This document shows, piece after piece, positions 9,384-18,200 of a stretch of DNA of 59,285 nucleotides; the stretch's first letter is position 1, and every line of letters begins with the position of its first letter. The notes beneath the pieces are model-generated. The model saw only the letters and a program-made list of their open reading frames with translations, had not been told where the DNA came from and did no database searches. This DNA comes from Rhizobium sp. (lineage in GTDB: Bacteria; Pseudomonadota; Alphaproteobacteria; Rhizobiales; Rhizobiaceae). A program made the translations under genes and the position numbers. The stretch is from positions 1-59,285 of the forward strand of contig JAQGJP010000073.1 of NCBI GenBank assembly GCA_028290545.1, read 5' to 3'.

Positions 9384-9542
9384 CCCTGCTTTCCTATGCT
9401 GCGAAACGGAAAAATGCAATCAACTGGATCTCATGAAGCTAGACCTTCCCCAGCCGTAAACCCTGTCTGCCAGCGGCATCGCCTGATCCAGCCACGAACG
9501 TTGAATCGGTTTCTCACCGGGCGGACTCAAATTGATAAACGG

Positions 9543-9582
9543 CAAGCGCAAACCATTGATTTTCATCAATTCGTTGCGCTTG
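9543..9582. promoter_or_regulatory. Nested palindrome with FNR/FixK-type core
   Basis: The core TTGAT-TTTC-ATCAA (9556-9569) matches the FNR/FixK consensus TTGAT-N4-ATCAA exactly. It is framed symmetrically by CAAGCGCAA (9543-9551) and TTGCGCTTG (9574-9582) with four bases between on each side, so the whole 40 bases is nearly palindromic. It could be an oxygen-responsive operator for the leftward cobA operon, or a transcript hairpin ending the nucleoside hydrolase mRNA, whose stop lies 15 bases away. No U-run follows on either strand. Confidence 0.5.
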
Positions 9583-9596
9583 TCATCCCGCCAGAC

Positions 9597-10547
9597 TCAG
9601 CTGCGCACGAGGGTTTGTTCCACCAATGCCATTGCTTTCAATGCATCTATATCCGTGCAGACGAGCTGGCTCGGCGCATCGTCCCAGACGCTCGGGCCAA
9701 AGCGCATATCATCTGGCCTGTGGAAGGTCTTTCCCACGCCGACGCCTTCCACCTGCACGCGGATCGGACCGGAACGCGTGGTGAAGAGTTCACGGGCGAC
9801 GACATAGACGCAGGCGCAGGTGTCGTGCACGACCATGCTGTTGGCGACCTCGCCGTCATAAAAATCGATGTAGAATTGCGAGATGCGATCGAGCAGTTCG
9901 ACCGCCGGACCGCCCTTCCTGGCGAGTTCCGCAAGCGCCGGCCGCGACATCGTCGTCTTCAGCGTCACATCGAGGCCGATGGCAACCACTTTCCAGGGAG
10001 CGGTCATCACCACGTCGGCGGCAAGCGCATCGCCATGGATATTGGCTTCGGCAGCCGGCGTCACGTTGCCGGGCACGTCGAAAGCGCCGCCCATGATCAC
10101 CACTTCCTTGACCATGCCGGCAATCTCCGGCGCATCCTTCAGCGCATTGGCGAGGTTGGTCATGCGGCCAACGGCAACGATCGTCACCTCGCCCGGATTG
10201 GCCTTCACCGTGTCGATAATGAACTGATGCGCCGTGCGAGGATCGACCGGGATATCGATTGTCTCGGGCACACCGATATTTCCAAGCCCGTCGTCGCCGT
10301 GAACATAGTCCGGATAGCGATAGATTTCGCCATTCGCCAGGTATTTCTGTCCATTACCCTTGGCAACGGGTGCCTCGATGTTCCATTCGCGTTTCAGGAA
10401 CAGCGCATTGCGCGTCGTCATCTCGATGGAGGCATTGCCGAAGGTGGTGGTGATGCCGATCAGATCAATGTCGGGGTGGCGAGCCAGAAAAAGCAATGCC
10501 ATAGCATCGTCAACGCCGGGATCGGTATCGAATATCACCTTGTACAT
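9597..10547 (-). CDS. Inosine-uridine-type nucleoside hydrolase
   Basis: Cleaves the N-glycosidic bond of ribonucleosides for salvage. 316 residues. The calcium-binding aspartate cluster is FDTDPGVDDAMALL, with D7, D13 and D14. VAVGRMTNLANAL and VIMGGAF are further family blocks, and MVVHDTCA carries the late active-site histidine/aspartate. Substrate preference (purine or pyrimidine) cannot be set from sequence. It separates cobE from cobA and is read in the same direction, but it has about 100 bases on its upstream side and is not obviously part of B12 synthesis. Confidence 0.92.
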   Translation of the reverse strand: MYKVIFDTDPGVDDAMALLFLARHPDIDLIGITTTFGNASIEMTTRNALFLKREWNIEAPVAKGNGQKYLANGEIYRYPDYVHGDDGLGNIGVPETIDIPVDPRTAHQFIIDTVKANPGEVTIVAVGRMTNLANALKDAPEIAGMVKEVVIMGGAFDVPGNVTPAAEANIHGDALAADVVMTAPWKVVAIGLDVTLKTTMSRPALAELARKGGPAVELLDRISQFYIDFYDGEVANSMVVHDTCACVYVVARELFTTRSGPIRVQVEGVGVGKTFHRPDDMRFGPSVWDDAPSQLVCTDIDALKAMALVEQTLVRS

Positions 10548-10646
10548 CTGCCTATGCCTTTTCTTTCGTAACTATTGCCGCGAGCAATGGCGAAGCAGCC
10601 TTAAAAACACCAGCGGTTTCTACCGCTGCACCAAAAATTAATTTGA

Positions 10647-11039
10647 TCAAGCCGCGATCGCCATCGTCACGCGCCCCGCCTTCACCTTCGCTACAATCAG
10701 GCGCGCCGCTTTGCCTGCTGCGGCAAGCGCTGCCGCTTCCGCGACACCATGGCAGCCCATGCGGGCGAAGAGTGCCTCGGACGGATTTGCGAGGCGCGGC
10801 GTTTCCGCCTCCAGAGCGATGGGATCGAATGTCGTAACAGCTGTATTCAAACGACTGGCCAAGTGCCGAAGGATCGGGTGATCGCTCCTGCTGCTGAGCG
10901 TGGCAATGCAACCGATCTGCTCACGCTGGAATCCCGACCGCGCGATCACGTCCTCGGCCAACGCCATGGCATCGGCAAGCCCGGCGTTTTCGGAAAGCCC
11001 GATGCCGAGAACAAACCCGCCGCCGCTATTGTGCGGCAT
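10647..11039 (-). CDS. cobE: CobE, cobalamin biosynthesis protein (CbiG C-terminal domain)
   Basis: 130 residues, matching the CobE/CbiG_C family: GGGFVLGIGLSENA near the start, then IGCIATLSSRSDHPIL and the conserved NPSEALFARMGCHGVAEAAAL glycine/cysteine region. CobE is required for cobalamin synthesis in Pseudomonas denitrificans; its proposed role is in handling the C2 fragment released during ring contraction, or scaffolding. It starts inside the last 14 bases of the preceding sulfotransferase gene and has no good Shine-Dalgarno site, so translation is probably coupled to that gene. Confidence 0.85.
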   Translation of the reverse strand: MPHNSGGGFVLGIGLSENAGLADAMALAEDVIARSGFQREQIGCIATLSSRSDHPILRHLASRLNTAVTTFDPIALEAETPRLANPSEALFARMGCHGVAEAAALAAAGKAARLIVAKVKAGRVTMAIAA

Positions 11040-11970
11040 ATCTGAACGCGTCGTCTTCGTTCGGACGAATGCGCCGCGGATTGATCATCAGCGCGTCATC
11101 CCGATAGCGGGCCGACAGCGCCTCTGCCATCGGCTGCGGCAGCCTGAGTTTTTCCGACTTTGAAAAGCGCTCGAACGGCAGCAGAGCATAACGCCGGCCC
11201 AGATATTGAACGGTCCTGCGAGCCGAGGAATTGGGAGTGAGGCGGTCGGAAATCTCATTCCAGCGGCGATATAGATTGACCATGCCGCTGCCGATCGAGA
11301 TATTCTTGCTGGGTAATTCCCTGCCCTTTTCGCCGAGAGCGGCCATCACATCCGGAAACATCGCCGATAGAAAGGCATGCGGGTCCTTGACCAGATCGGC
11401 ATGGTCATAGATGCCGACCTTGGCGGTGCCAAAATGCGTTCGCAATGCCTGGACGGGCGTCTTCCATGTCACGGAATGGAAATCATAAACCCGGAGAAAC
11501 TGTTCCAAGGTCAATTTGCTTCCCATCCGCACCGACTGAACATACCACGATGGCAAAAAGCCGGAATAATCGCGGATGACGAAGCGCGCTTCCACATCGT
11601 AATCCTCCAGCACCAGCTTGATGCGATCAGCCATTTCATCGGCACGTTGATAGAAGGTCCGATATTTCCGCGAAAATGGTCTTCCAAGCATGTCCTCGTT
11701 GGAAATGATCAGCGTGTGCGCGCCTGTCTCCGCGTATATTACCTGCAGAACTTCATGGATGCGGTAGAGAAAAGCCTGATTGTGGTTTTCCGGACGCAGG
11801 ATCTCACGGAGCAGAATGCGGATATCGTCCTTCATCCGCTTTTTCCTGGATACCGAGGGGAAGTAGAAGCCGGCCTTCGCAAGGATCTCGCTATTGTTGT
11901 AAAGCAGATGCTGAAAGCTGGTCGAGCCGGTCTTCGGCGCCCCGCAATGCAGGATGATTTTCGGCTTCAT
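11026..11970 (-). CDS. Sulfotransferase-like protein
   Basis: About 314 residues from MKPKIILHCGAPKTGSTSFQ. GAPKTGSTSFQHLL is the 5'-phosphosulfate-binding loop seen in PAPS-dependent sulfotransferases; the later SNEDMLG and RFVIRDYSGFLPSWYVQS segments fit the 3'-phosphate-binding strand and helix. The acceptor is unknown; in rhizobia such enzymes act on polysaccharides or lipids. The start at 11970 puts the P-loop at the usual distance from the N-terminus (an upstream in-frame start at 12018 exists). The 3' end overlaps cobE by 14 bases. Its presence directly before cobE looks like an insertion into the cob region. Confidence 0.75.
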   Translation of the reverse strand: MKPKIILHCGAPKTGSTSFQHLLYNNSEILAKAGFYFPSVSRKKRMKDDIRILLREILRPENHNQAFLYRIHEVLQVIYAETGAHTLIISNEDMLGRPFSRKYRTFYQRADEMADRIKLVLEDYDVEARFVIRDYSGFLPSWYVQSVRMGSKLTLEQFLRVYDFHSVTWKTPVQALRTHFGTAKVGIYDHADLVKDPHAFLSAMFPDVMAALGEKGRELPSKNISIGSGMVNLYRRWNEISDRLTPNSSARRTVQYLGRRYALLPFERFSKSEKLRLPQPMAEALSARYRDDALMINPRRIRPNEDDAFRYAAQ

Positions 11971-12135
11971 GATGTCATATCCGGCTGGTCCGTCATTCCG
12001 CAAAAGCTTGCCACTCAAATGATGGCTGGGTCAAGACCTCCGGCTTTTCAGGCCTCTGTCGACGGATAATTGCAGCATCCGCTTGCCTGTCATGGCCACT
12101 TTTGCAATGATGATACCGAATGAATCGAGCCCGCC

Positions 12136-12921
12136 TTGCCTGAAATCACCGTCTACCTCCTTCTCATGTTGTTTTTCGCGGCATTCGTTGCCGGCTTTAT
12201 CGACTCCATCGCCGGCGGCGGCGGTATGATCACCGTTCCCGCGATGCTGATCGCCGGCTTCTCGCCGATCCAGACGCTCGGGACCAACAAACTGCAATCA
12301 CTTTTTGGTTCCGGTTCGGCAACGCTTGCTTATTCGCGCGGCGGCCATGTCTCGCTCGGCACGCAATTGCCGATGGCCGCCATGTCGGCGCTGGGATCTG
12401 CACTCGGCGCGGCGATCACAACGTATGTGCCCGGCTATGTCCTGCAGGCATTGATGCCACTGCTGCTGATCGCGATCGCGCTCTATTTCGGCTTCAAGCC
12501 GGCGATCAGCGATTCCGACCGGCACCAACGGCTGACGCCATTTTTGTTCGGACTGACGATCGTGCCATTGATCGGCTTCTACGATGGTGTCTTTGGTCCC
12601 GGGACCGGCTCGTTTTTCATGCTGGCCTTCGTGATGCTGGCAGGTTTTGGTCTGCTCAAGGCCACCGCTCATACCAAGATGCTGAACTTCGCCTCAAATA
12701 TCGGCGCATTCTGCATCTTCGCCTTTTCCGGCGTCATTCTCTGGAAAACCGGATTGGTGATGGGCGTCGGCCAGTTTCTCGGCGCCCAGGCCGGATCACG
12801 GTTCGCCATGAGGAACGGCGCGAAAATCATTCGGCCGTTGCTGGTCGTGACCTGCATCGCGCTGGCGATCAGGCTGCTTGCCGATCCGGTCAATCCGGTG
12901 CGGGTCTGGCTGGGATTCTGA
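12136..12921 (+). CDS. TauE/SafE-family membrane transporter
   Basis: 261 residues with about eight hydrophobic segments. AAFVAGFIDSIAGGGGMITVPAML is the family's first glycine-rich repeat half, and GFYDGVFGPGTGSFFMLAFVML is the second. The two-fold repeat is typical. Family members export sulfoacetate, sulfite or other organic anions, or take up sulfur compounds; the substrate is not predictable here. The start appears to be TTG at 12136, because no in-frame ATG lies upstream. Divergent from the sulfotransferase gene, which raises a possible sulfur link (inference only). Confidence 0.85.
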   Translation: MPEITVYLLLMLFFAAFVAGFIDSIAGGGGMITVPAMLIAGFSPIQTLGTNKLQSLFGSGSATLAYSRGGHVSLGTQLPMAAMSALGSALGAAITTYVPGYVLQALMPLLLIAIALYFGFKPAISDSDRHQRLTPFLFGLTIVPLIGFYDGVFGPGTGSFFMLAFVMLAGFGLLKATAHTKMLNFASNIGAFCIFAFSGVILWKTGLVMGVGQFLGAQAGSRFAMRNGAKIIRPLLVVTCIALAIRLLADPVNPVRVWLGF

Positions 12922-12926
12922 GGCGG

Positions 12927-13841
12927 CTACGGCACCGGATTCCATGTCGGCTTGCGGCGGTGGAAGCCCTCGCCCACCAGTGACGTCCAGCCGATTTCCT
13001 GCACATAGCCATGGTCTTCGGTGCCTTCGACCCGGCAGAACTTATAGGCGTATTCGACGACGACGGTCCGCTCTGGAATGTTCTTGTTTGCCCAGTCCGT
13101 GTTGAGCCGCTTGTGTTGGCTCAACACGATGAGGGACGCCGGCGGCGCGGCGAGTTCAAGTTCATGCACGGCTGCGGCCCCTGCGCCAGCCCGCTTCTCG
13201 AACACGCTATCGGCGAGGTCTTCGTCGTCCCGCGGCACGAAATTACCGCGCCTTTTGTAGATCGACCCGCCCGACGAAGCGACCGGCTGGAGATAGGGTC
13301 TCGATTTGCGGGTGAAGACATTGATGAAGCCGGCGCTGTGGACGATATCCGAGCGAATGGTATCGTAGCCCCGGGCGACCGGGCTTTCCGTAAAGCGGTA
13401 CGAGGCGTTGGTGACGATGAAGATCCCGCCCGGGTTCAGGTTTGCATCCAGCATGGCGACGAGGTCGTCGAATTTCGAAACCGGAAACCGATCCTTGAAG
13501 TCTTCCGGCGCCGGATTGAGACAAAGCACCGCGGAGGCCAGGATCAGATCATAGGGGCCGTTGGCAGCAATCGCTTCGCTGGATGATTTGAATATCGTCG
13601 CCAATGAGCCGACGGACCGCTGGCAGATCTCCAGCACGCGGTCGTCGATCTCGCAGCCATATATCTCGTCGTTCGGAAACAGGAAGCGCAGCGTCGCGAC
13701 CTCCTCGCCAATCGAACTGCCGAAGGACAATATCCTCAGCGGCTTGCCAGGCCTGGTGGCGCGCAACCTTGCACGCGCCGTCACGAGCTGGCTGGTCTGG
13801 CGAAACATCTCCGTGTGGAAATGATACTGAATTTTTTCCAT
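12927..13841 (-). CDS. Class I SAM-dependent methyltransferase-like protein
   Basis: About 304 residues from MEKIQYHFHTEM. The Rossmann motif I is LRILSFGSSIGEEVATL and motif II ends in EIYGCEID, followed by YDLILASAVLCL (motif IV) and a NPGGIFIVTNASYRF strand. The C-terminal 120 residues do not resemble a domain I know. The start at 13841 has GAGG at good spacing; a further 41 in-frame residues upstream look non-coding in composition. It ends five bases from the convergent TauE gene. Substrate unknown. Confidence 0.72.
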   Translation of the reverse strand: MEKIQYHFHTEMFRQTSQLVTARARLRATRPGKPLRILSFGSSIGEEVATLRFLFPNDEIYGCEIDDRVLEICQRSVGSLATIFKSSSEAIAANGPYDLILASAVLCLNPAPEDFKDRFPVSKFDDLVAMLDANLNPGGIFIVTNASYRFTESPVARGYDTIRSDIVHSAGFINVFTRKSRPYLQPVASSGGSIYKRRGNFVPRDDEDLADSVFEKRAGAGAAAVHELELAAPPASLIVLSQHKRLNTDWANKNIPERTVVVEYAYKFCRVEGTEDHGYVQEIGWTSLVGEGFHRRKPTWNPVP

Positions 13842-14063
13842 GACGCCTCGATGGTGCATATGTGGCAGGCGCGCTGTGCCAGCCGATTTCCGAAACCGGA
13901 CGCATGCGGTAACCGTCTCCGAGTCACCACGGCCGTCCATCCGCATCGGATAGATGGATATCAACGGCTTTTCAATAACGACATATAAGCCTGTGCAAAT
14001 AATCTAAAATTGCAGGAACTCCCACATTCGCAATCTCCAGTTGAACGCTCTCTCAAGCCGGCA

Positions 14064-14693
14064 TCAGAACTCCACGCCCTGCTGGCCCTTGATCCCCGAT
14101 CGGAACGGATGCTTGATCAGTTCCATCTCGGTCACCAGGTCGGCAATCTCGATCAACTCGTCCTTGGCATTGCGCCCTGTCAGAACCACATGCGTCATCG
14201 GCGGCTTCTCGTCCTGCAGGAAGGCTACCACCTCGGCAACATCGATATAATCGTAGCGCAGCGCGATATTGATCTCATCGAGCAGCACCATCGATTTGCC
14301 GGCGCGGATCAGTTCCTTGGCCTTTTCCCATGCCGCCTGGGCGGTGGCGACATCCCGGGCGCGGTCCTGCGTCTCCCAGGTGAAGCCCTCGCCCATCGTA
14401 TGAAACTCGCAGATATCGGAGAAGTGCTTGTCGATCAGTTCGCGTTCGCCGGTGACCATTGCCCCCTTGATGAACTGCACGACCGCGCAAGGCATGCCAT
14501 GAGCAATATGGCGGAAGATCATGCCGAAGCCTGCAGTCGACTTGCCCTTGCCCTTGCCGGTGTGAACGATGACCAGCCCTTTCTCACCGGTCTTGGTGGC
14601 CATGATCTTGTCACGGGCGGCCTTTTTCTTGGCCATCTTTTCTGCATGGCGGGCATCGTCGTGGGCAGATGTTTCCAATGTCTCTTCGGTCAA
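14064..14693 (-). CDS. cobO: Corrinoid adenosyltransferase
   Basis: CobO/BtuR family: transfers 5'-deoxyadenosyl from ATP to cob(I)yrinic acid a,c-diamide. About 209 residues. The ATP loop is HTGKGKGKSTAGFG, followed by VVQFIKGAMVTGERELI; the late MVLLDEINIALRYDYIDV holds the family's VLDE-type Walker B. The best start is TTG at 14693, which overlaps the yoeB stop as TTGA. A longer version from 14735 would extend into yoeB. In rhizobia cobO normally follows cobN directly; here a toxin-antitoxin pair sits between them. Confidence 0.93.
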   Translation of the reverse strand: MTEETLETSAHDDARHAEKMAKKKAARDKIMATKTGEKGLVIVHTGKGKGKSTAGFGMIFRHIAHGMPCAVVQFIKGAMVTGERELIDKHFSDICEFHTMGEGFTWETQDRARDVATAQAAWEKAKELIRAGKSMVLLDEINIALRYDYIDVAEVVAFLQDEKPPMTHVVLTGRNAKDELIEIADLVTEMELIKHPFRSGIKGQQGVEF

Positions 14694-14986
14694 TTGATCT
14701 TCTTCTTTCCGGAATCCTGATAGTGAAACCTGCAAGCGACAATCGAAAGGACTTGATGGTCCGTTTTACCGCTTATCTGATAAATGAAGCGATGCTCGGA
14801 ATTTATGCGCCGTGCCCAATATCCGGAAAGCTCACCCCTGAGGGGTTCCGGCTTTCCAATTCCGACAAATGGCGTGCGGAGGCACTCTATTATCAAAGCA
14901 TTTATCTTTTCGACAAGCTGCGGATCGCTCTGTTGCCAGAAAATGTAGTCGCTCCACGCTCGCTCCGACCAGTGGACGCTCTTCAT
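14690..14986 (-). CDS. yoeB: YoeB-family toxin (ribosome-dependent mRNA endoribonuclease)
   Basis: 98 residues. It opens MKSVHWSERAWSDYIFWQQ, and then GIGKPEPLRGELSGYWARRI and HRFIYQI give the RelE/YoeB core, including the catalytic Glu/Arg region. The CRFHY ending (plus a short lysine-rich tail) matches YoeB's C-terminal His-Tyr. The product cleaves mRNA in the ribosomal A site when free of antitoxin. It overlaps the yefM stop by four bases (ATGA), and cobO begins at its own stop codon. Together with yefM it forms a complete module inside the cob operon. Confidence 0.9.
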   Translation of the reverse strand: MKSVHWSERAWSDYIFWQQSDPQLVEKINALIIECLRTPFVGIGKPEPLRGELSGYWARRINSEHRFIYQISGKTDHQVLSIVACRFHYQDSGKKKIN

Positions 14987-15243
14987 TCACCGTAGTCCGA
15001 AGCGTCCTTGATCACAACTTTGCCGGTGTCCAGTTCCGCGATCGACGCCCGGATATGTTCGGCATTGTGCGGATTGGACATCAGATGCAACGTTTCGGCC
15101 ATGCTCTCGTATTCTTCTTCGGAGAGGACGACGAACGCCTTGCCCTTGCTGCGCGTCACGAAAAGCGGTGCGCGGCTTTTCTCTACTTCGTCAAGATGCG
15201 CCGCAAGGTTCTGGCGAAAATCAGATACATTGATGTGGGTCAT
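14983..15243 (-). CDS. yefM: YefM-family antitoxin
   Basis: 86 residues: MTHINVSDFRQNLAAHLDEV is the Phd/YefM DNA-binding N-terminus, and SKGKAFVVLSEEEYESMAET is the dimer-forming middle. The C-terminal third should wrap around YoeB. The start at 15243 has AAGGAAA upstream. The gene begins 48 bases after the cobN stop, and the spacer contains two TGTACA boxes, the core of the known YefM-YoeB operator, so the module probably controls itself and may also influence read-through into cobO. Confidence 0.9.
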   Translation of the reverse strand: MTHINVSDFRQNLAAHLDEVEKSRAPLFVTRSKGKAFVVLSEEEYESMAETLHLMSNPHNAEHIRASIAELDTGKVVIKDASDYGE

Positions 15244-15255
15244 GTCGATTTCCTT

Positions 15256-15275
15256 TTGTACATGAATATGTACAA
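15256..15275. promoter_or_regulatory. YefM-YoeB operator
   Basis: Perfect inverted repeat TTGTACAT-GAAT-ATGTACAA. It contains two TGTACA hexamers (15257-15262 and 15269-15274) whose centres are 12 bases apart. In Escherichia coli the YefM-YoeB complex binds paired TGTACA-core palindromes of similar spacing. It lies between the cobN stop and the yefM start. Confidence 0.75.
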
Positions 15276-15290
15276 TATTCTGCGAAAAAT

Positions 15291-18200
15291 TCAAGACCCG
15301 ACCGGGGTGATGATGCCAGACATTCGCTCCAACTCGAACCGCGCCGAATTGGATTTCGGCGTCCACATTGTCCTGTCGAGCGCCGCCAGGAACTTCTCCG
15401 CCAATTCCCTGAGCGCCGCCGGGTTCTTCTCGACCATGAATTCGCGCACGCGATCATCCATCAGATAGGCCTGATACGCCGCTTCGAAATGATGATCCTT
15501 CACAGCGCCGGTCGTAGCCGCGAAGGCGAACATGAAATCAACCGTCGCGGCGATCTCGGCTGCGCCTTTATAGCCGTGACGCATGGCGCCCTCGATCCAT
15601 TTCGGATTGACGACACGGCCACGCACCACGCGGGAGATTTCTTCCTCCAGTGACCGCACGACGGGCTTTTCGGGCCGCGAATGGTCGTTGTGATAGATGG
15701 CCGGCTGCGTGCCGGACAGATGGGCGGCAGCGGCGGCCATACCGCCTTCGAACTGGTAATAGTCATCGGAATCAAGCAGGTCGTGCTCGCGATTGTCCTG
15801 GTTCTGGATCACCGCTTGCACGGTCGCCAGCCGGGTCTCGAACAGCTCCCGCGCATCGCGGCCCTCTTCCTCGGCGCCATAGGCAAAGCCGCCCCAGGTG
15901 AGGAAACTCTCGGCCAGCTCGGCCTTATCGTCCCAGATTCCCTCGTCCATCAGCGCCTGAAGGCCGGCGCCATAGGTGCCGGGCTTGGAGCCGAACACGC
16001 GATAGCCGGCGCGGTGCCTATCAGATTCAATAGCTTCGCGCTTCATGCGCGCGGCAATCGGGTTGTCCGCCTCGTCCTCGTCCAGCGCTCCGATCGCCCG
16101 CACCGCCTTGTCGAACAGCGCGATCTGCTCGGGAAACGCATCGCGGAAGAACCCGGAAACCCTGAGCGTGACATCGACGCGCGGCCGGCCAAGCACCGCC
16201 ATCGTTATAATCTCATAGCCGGTCACCCGTGCCGAACTCATGTCCCAGACGGGTTTTGCCCCGATCAGCGCTAGGGCCTGGGCAATGTCATCGCCGCCGG
16301 TGCGCATGTTGGAAGTACCCCAGGCGGTGATGCCGAACGAATTCGGCCAGTCGCCATGATCCTGAACATAGCGCGTGACCAGCAGTTCGGCGGATTTCTT
16401 TCCCAGTTCCCAGGCGGTCGGCGTCGGCACCGAACGGGTATCGACCGAGTAAAAGTTCTTGCCGGTCGGCAGCACATCCGGGCGGCCGCGCGTCGGCGCG
16501 CCGGATGGTCCAGGCGATACGAAACGGCCTGAAAGACCGGTCATCAGCGCAGCGATTTCGGACGGGCCACAGGCGATGATCGATGGCTTCAGTCGCTTTT
16601 CGACCTCACCCATGACCAGTCGCGTTTCGCTCCAGTCGTCTGGGCAGGCAAATTCGCCTGACACCAGCATCGCCGCAAGCAACTCAATCCGCTCGACCGT
16701 GTCGCCAGCGGTGCGCCAGGGGTCATTGGTGAGATTTGCCAATGTTTCAGGCCTGGGACCGGTCCACACAGCAGCCATATCGCAATCGAGCGGATCGAAA
16801 AAGTGGGAAGACCCCTTCCCCTTGTGGGGGTCTGAAAGACGGGTCGAGACCGGTGGCTCGAGCCGATAAGTTGGAGAAGGGGTCTTAAACAAATCCTTTG
16901 CAATCGCTCTCTGCAGGCTCTGCCCGCCGCCCTCGCCGGACCCGCGCGGCACCCGCGCCAGCGCCACGGTGAGATCGGTGAGCAAACGGTCCTCGGGAGA
17001 TACGCCGAACACATGCAGCCCGTCACGAATCTGCATTTCCTTGAGATCGCAAAGCCAGGCATCGAGCTTTTGCAACGCCATGTCCTCGTCGAGGCCTTCG
17101 ATGCCGGCATCGTGGCGCAGGCCGGTATCGCCGGCGAGATCGAGTATCTGCTTCTTGAGCAGTCTCAGCCGGCGCGGATCGGTGCCCTGCGCCTGGTAAT
17201 ATTCATCGACCAGCGCTTCGAGATCCCTGAGGTAGCCATAACTTTCCGCCCGCGTCAGTGGCGGCGTCAGATGATCGATGATCACCGCCGAAGACCGGCG
17301 CTTGGCCTGCGTGCCCTCGCCGGGATCGTTGACGATGAACGGGTAGAGATGCGGCATCGGCCCGAACACCGCCTCAGGGTAACAGCTTTCCGACAGCGCC
17401 ATCGCCTTGCCGGGCAGCCATTCCATGTTGCCATGCTTGCCCATATGGATCACCGCATCGGCGCCGAACGCCTCACGAATAAAGGCGTAAAATGCGAAAT
17501 AGCCATGCGGCGGCACAAGATCCGGTGAATGATAGGTATCTTTCGGATTGAGATTATAGCCACGCGCCGGCTGGATGCCGGTCAGGACATTGCCAAACCG
17601 CGCCAGAGGCAGCGCGAACGCGCCATTCAGGAAGAATGGATCGTCCTCCGGCGCGCCCCACCGGGCGGCCACCTCATCCTGAATCGGAGCTGGCAGTTTC
17701 CCGAGGAAAGCCTTGTATTGATTCAAGGAAAGCGTCTCGCGGATCACCCTTCCGTCGGTGGCGGCATTGGTCGGGCCTTCCATCAGGTGGTTGATCAAGC
17801 CGTCGCCGTCGGCGGGCAGATCGCCGGTCTGGTAGCCGGCCTCGCGCATTGCTTTCAGCACTTCCATCGAGCCGGCCGGCGTATCGAGCCCGACGCCATT
17901 GCCCAGCCGCCCGTCACGGTTCGGATAGTTGGCCATGATCAGCGCAATGCGCTTGTCGCAATTTTTGGTATTGCGGAGCCGCGCCCAGCGGACCGCCTGC
18001 TCGGCGACGAATTCTATCCTGCCCGGCTCCGGCACCGGCGTGACGATGTTGACCTCGGCACGTTCGTCGAAATTCGTGGCGCGCTTGAAGGACGCGGCGC
18101 GCGTCAATATCCTGCCATCGACTTCGGGCAGCGCCACGTTCATGGCGAGATCGCGGGCCGAAAGCCCCATCGATGACCCCTGCCAGTTTTCGCGCGAAGA

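Noticed and set aside
9384..9596. Second cobalamin riboswitch before cobA
   Set aside because: None of the conserved B12-box blocks are present on either strand.
11971..12018. Longer N-terminus of the sulfotransferase
   Set aside because: Adds residues before a P-loop that normally lies near the N-terminus, and lacks better ribosome-site support.
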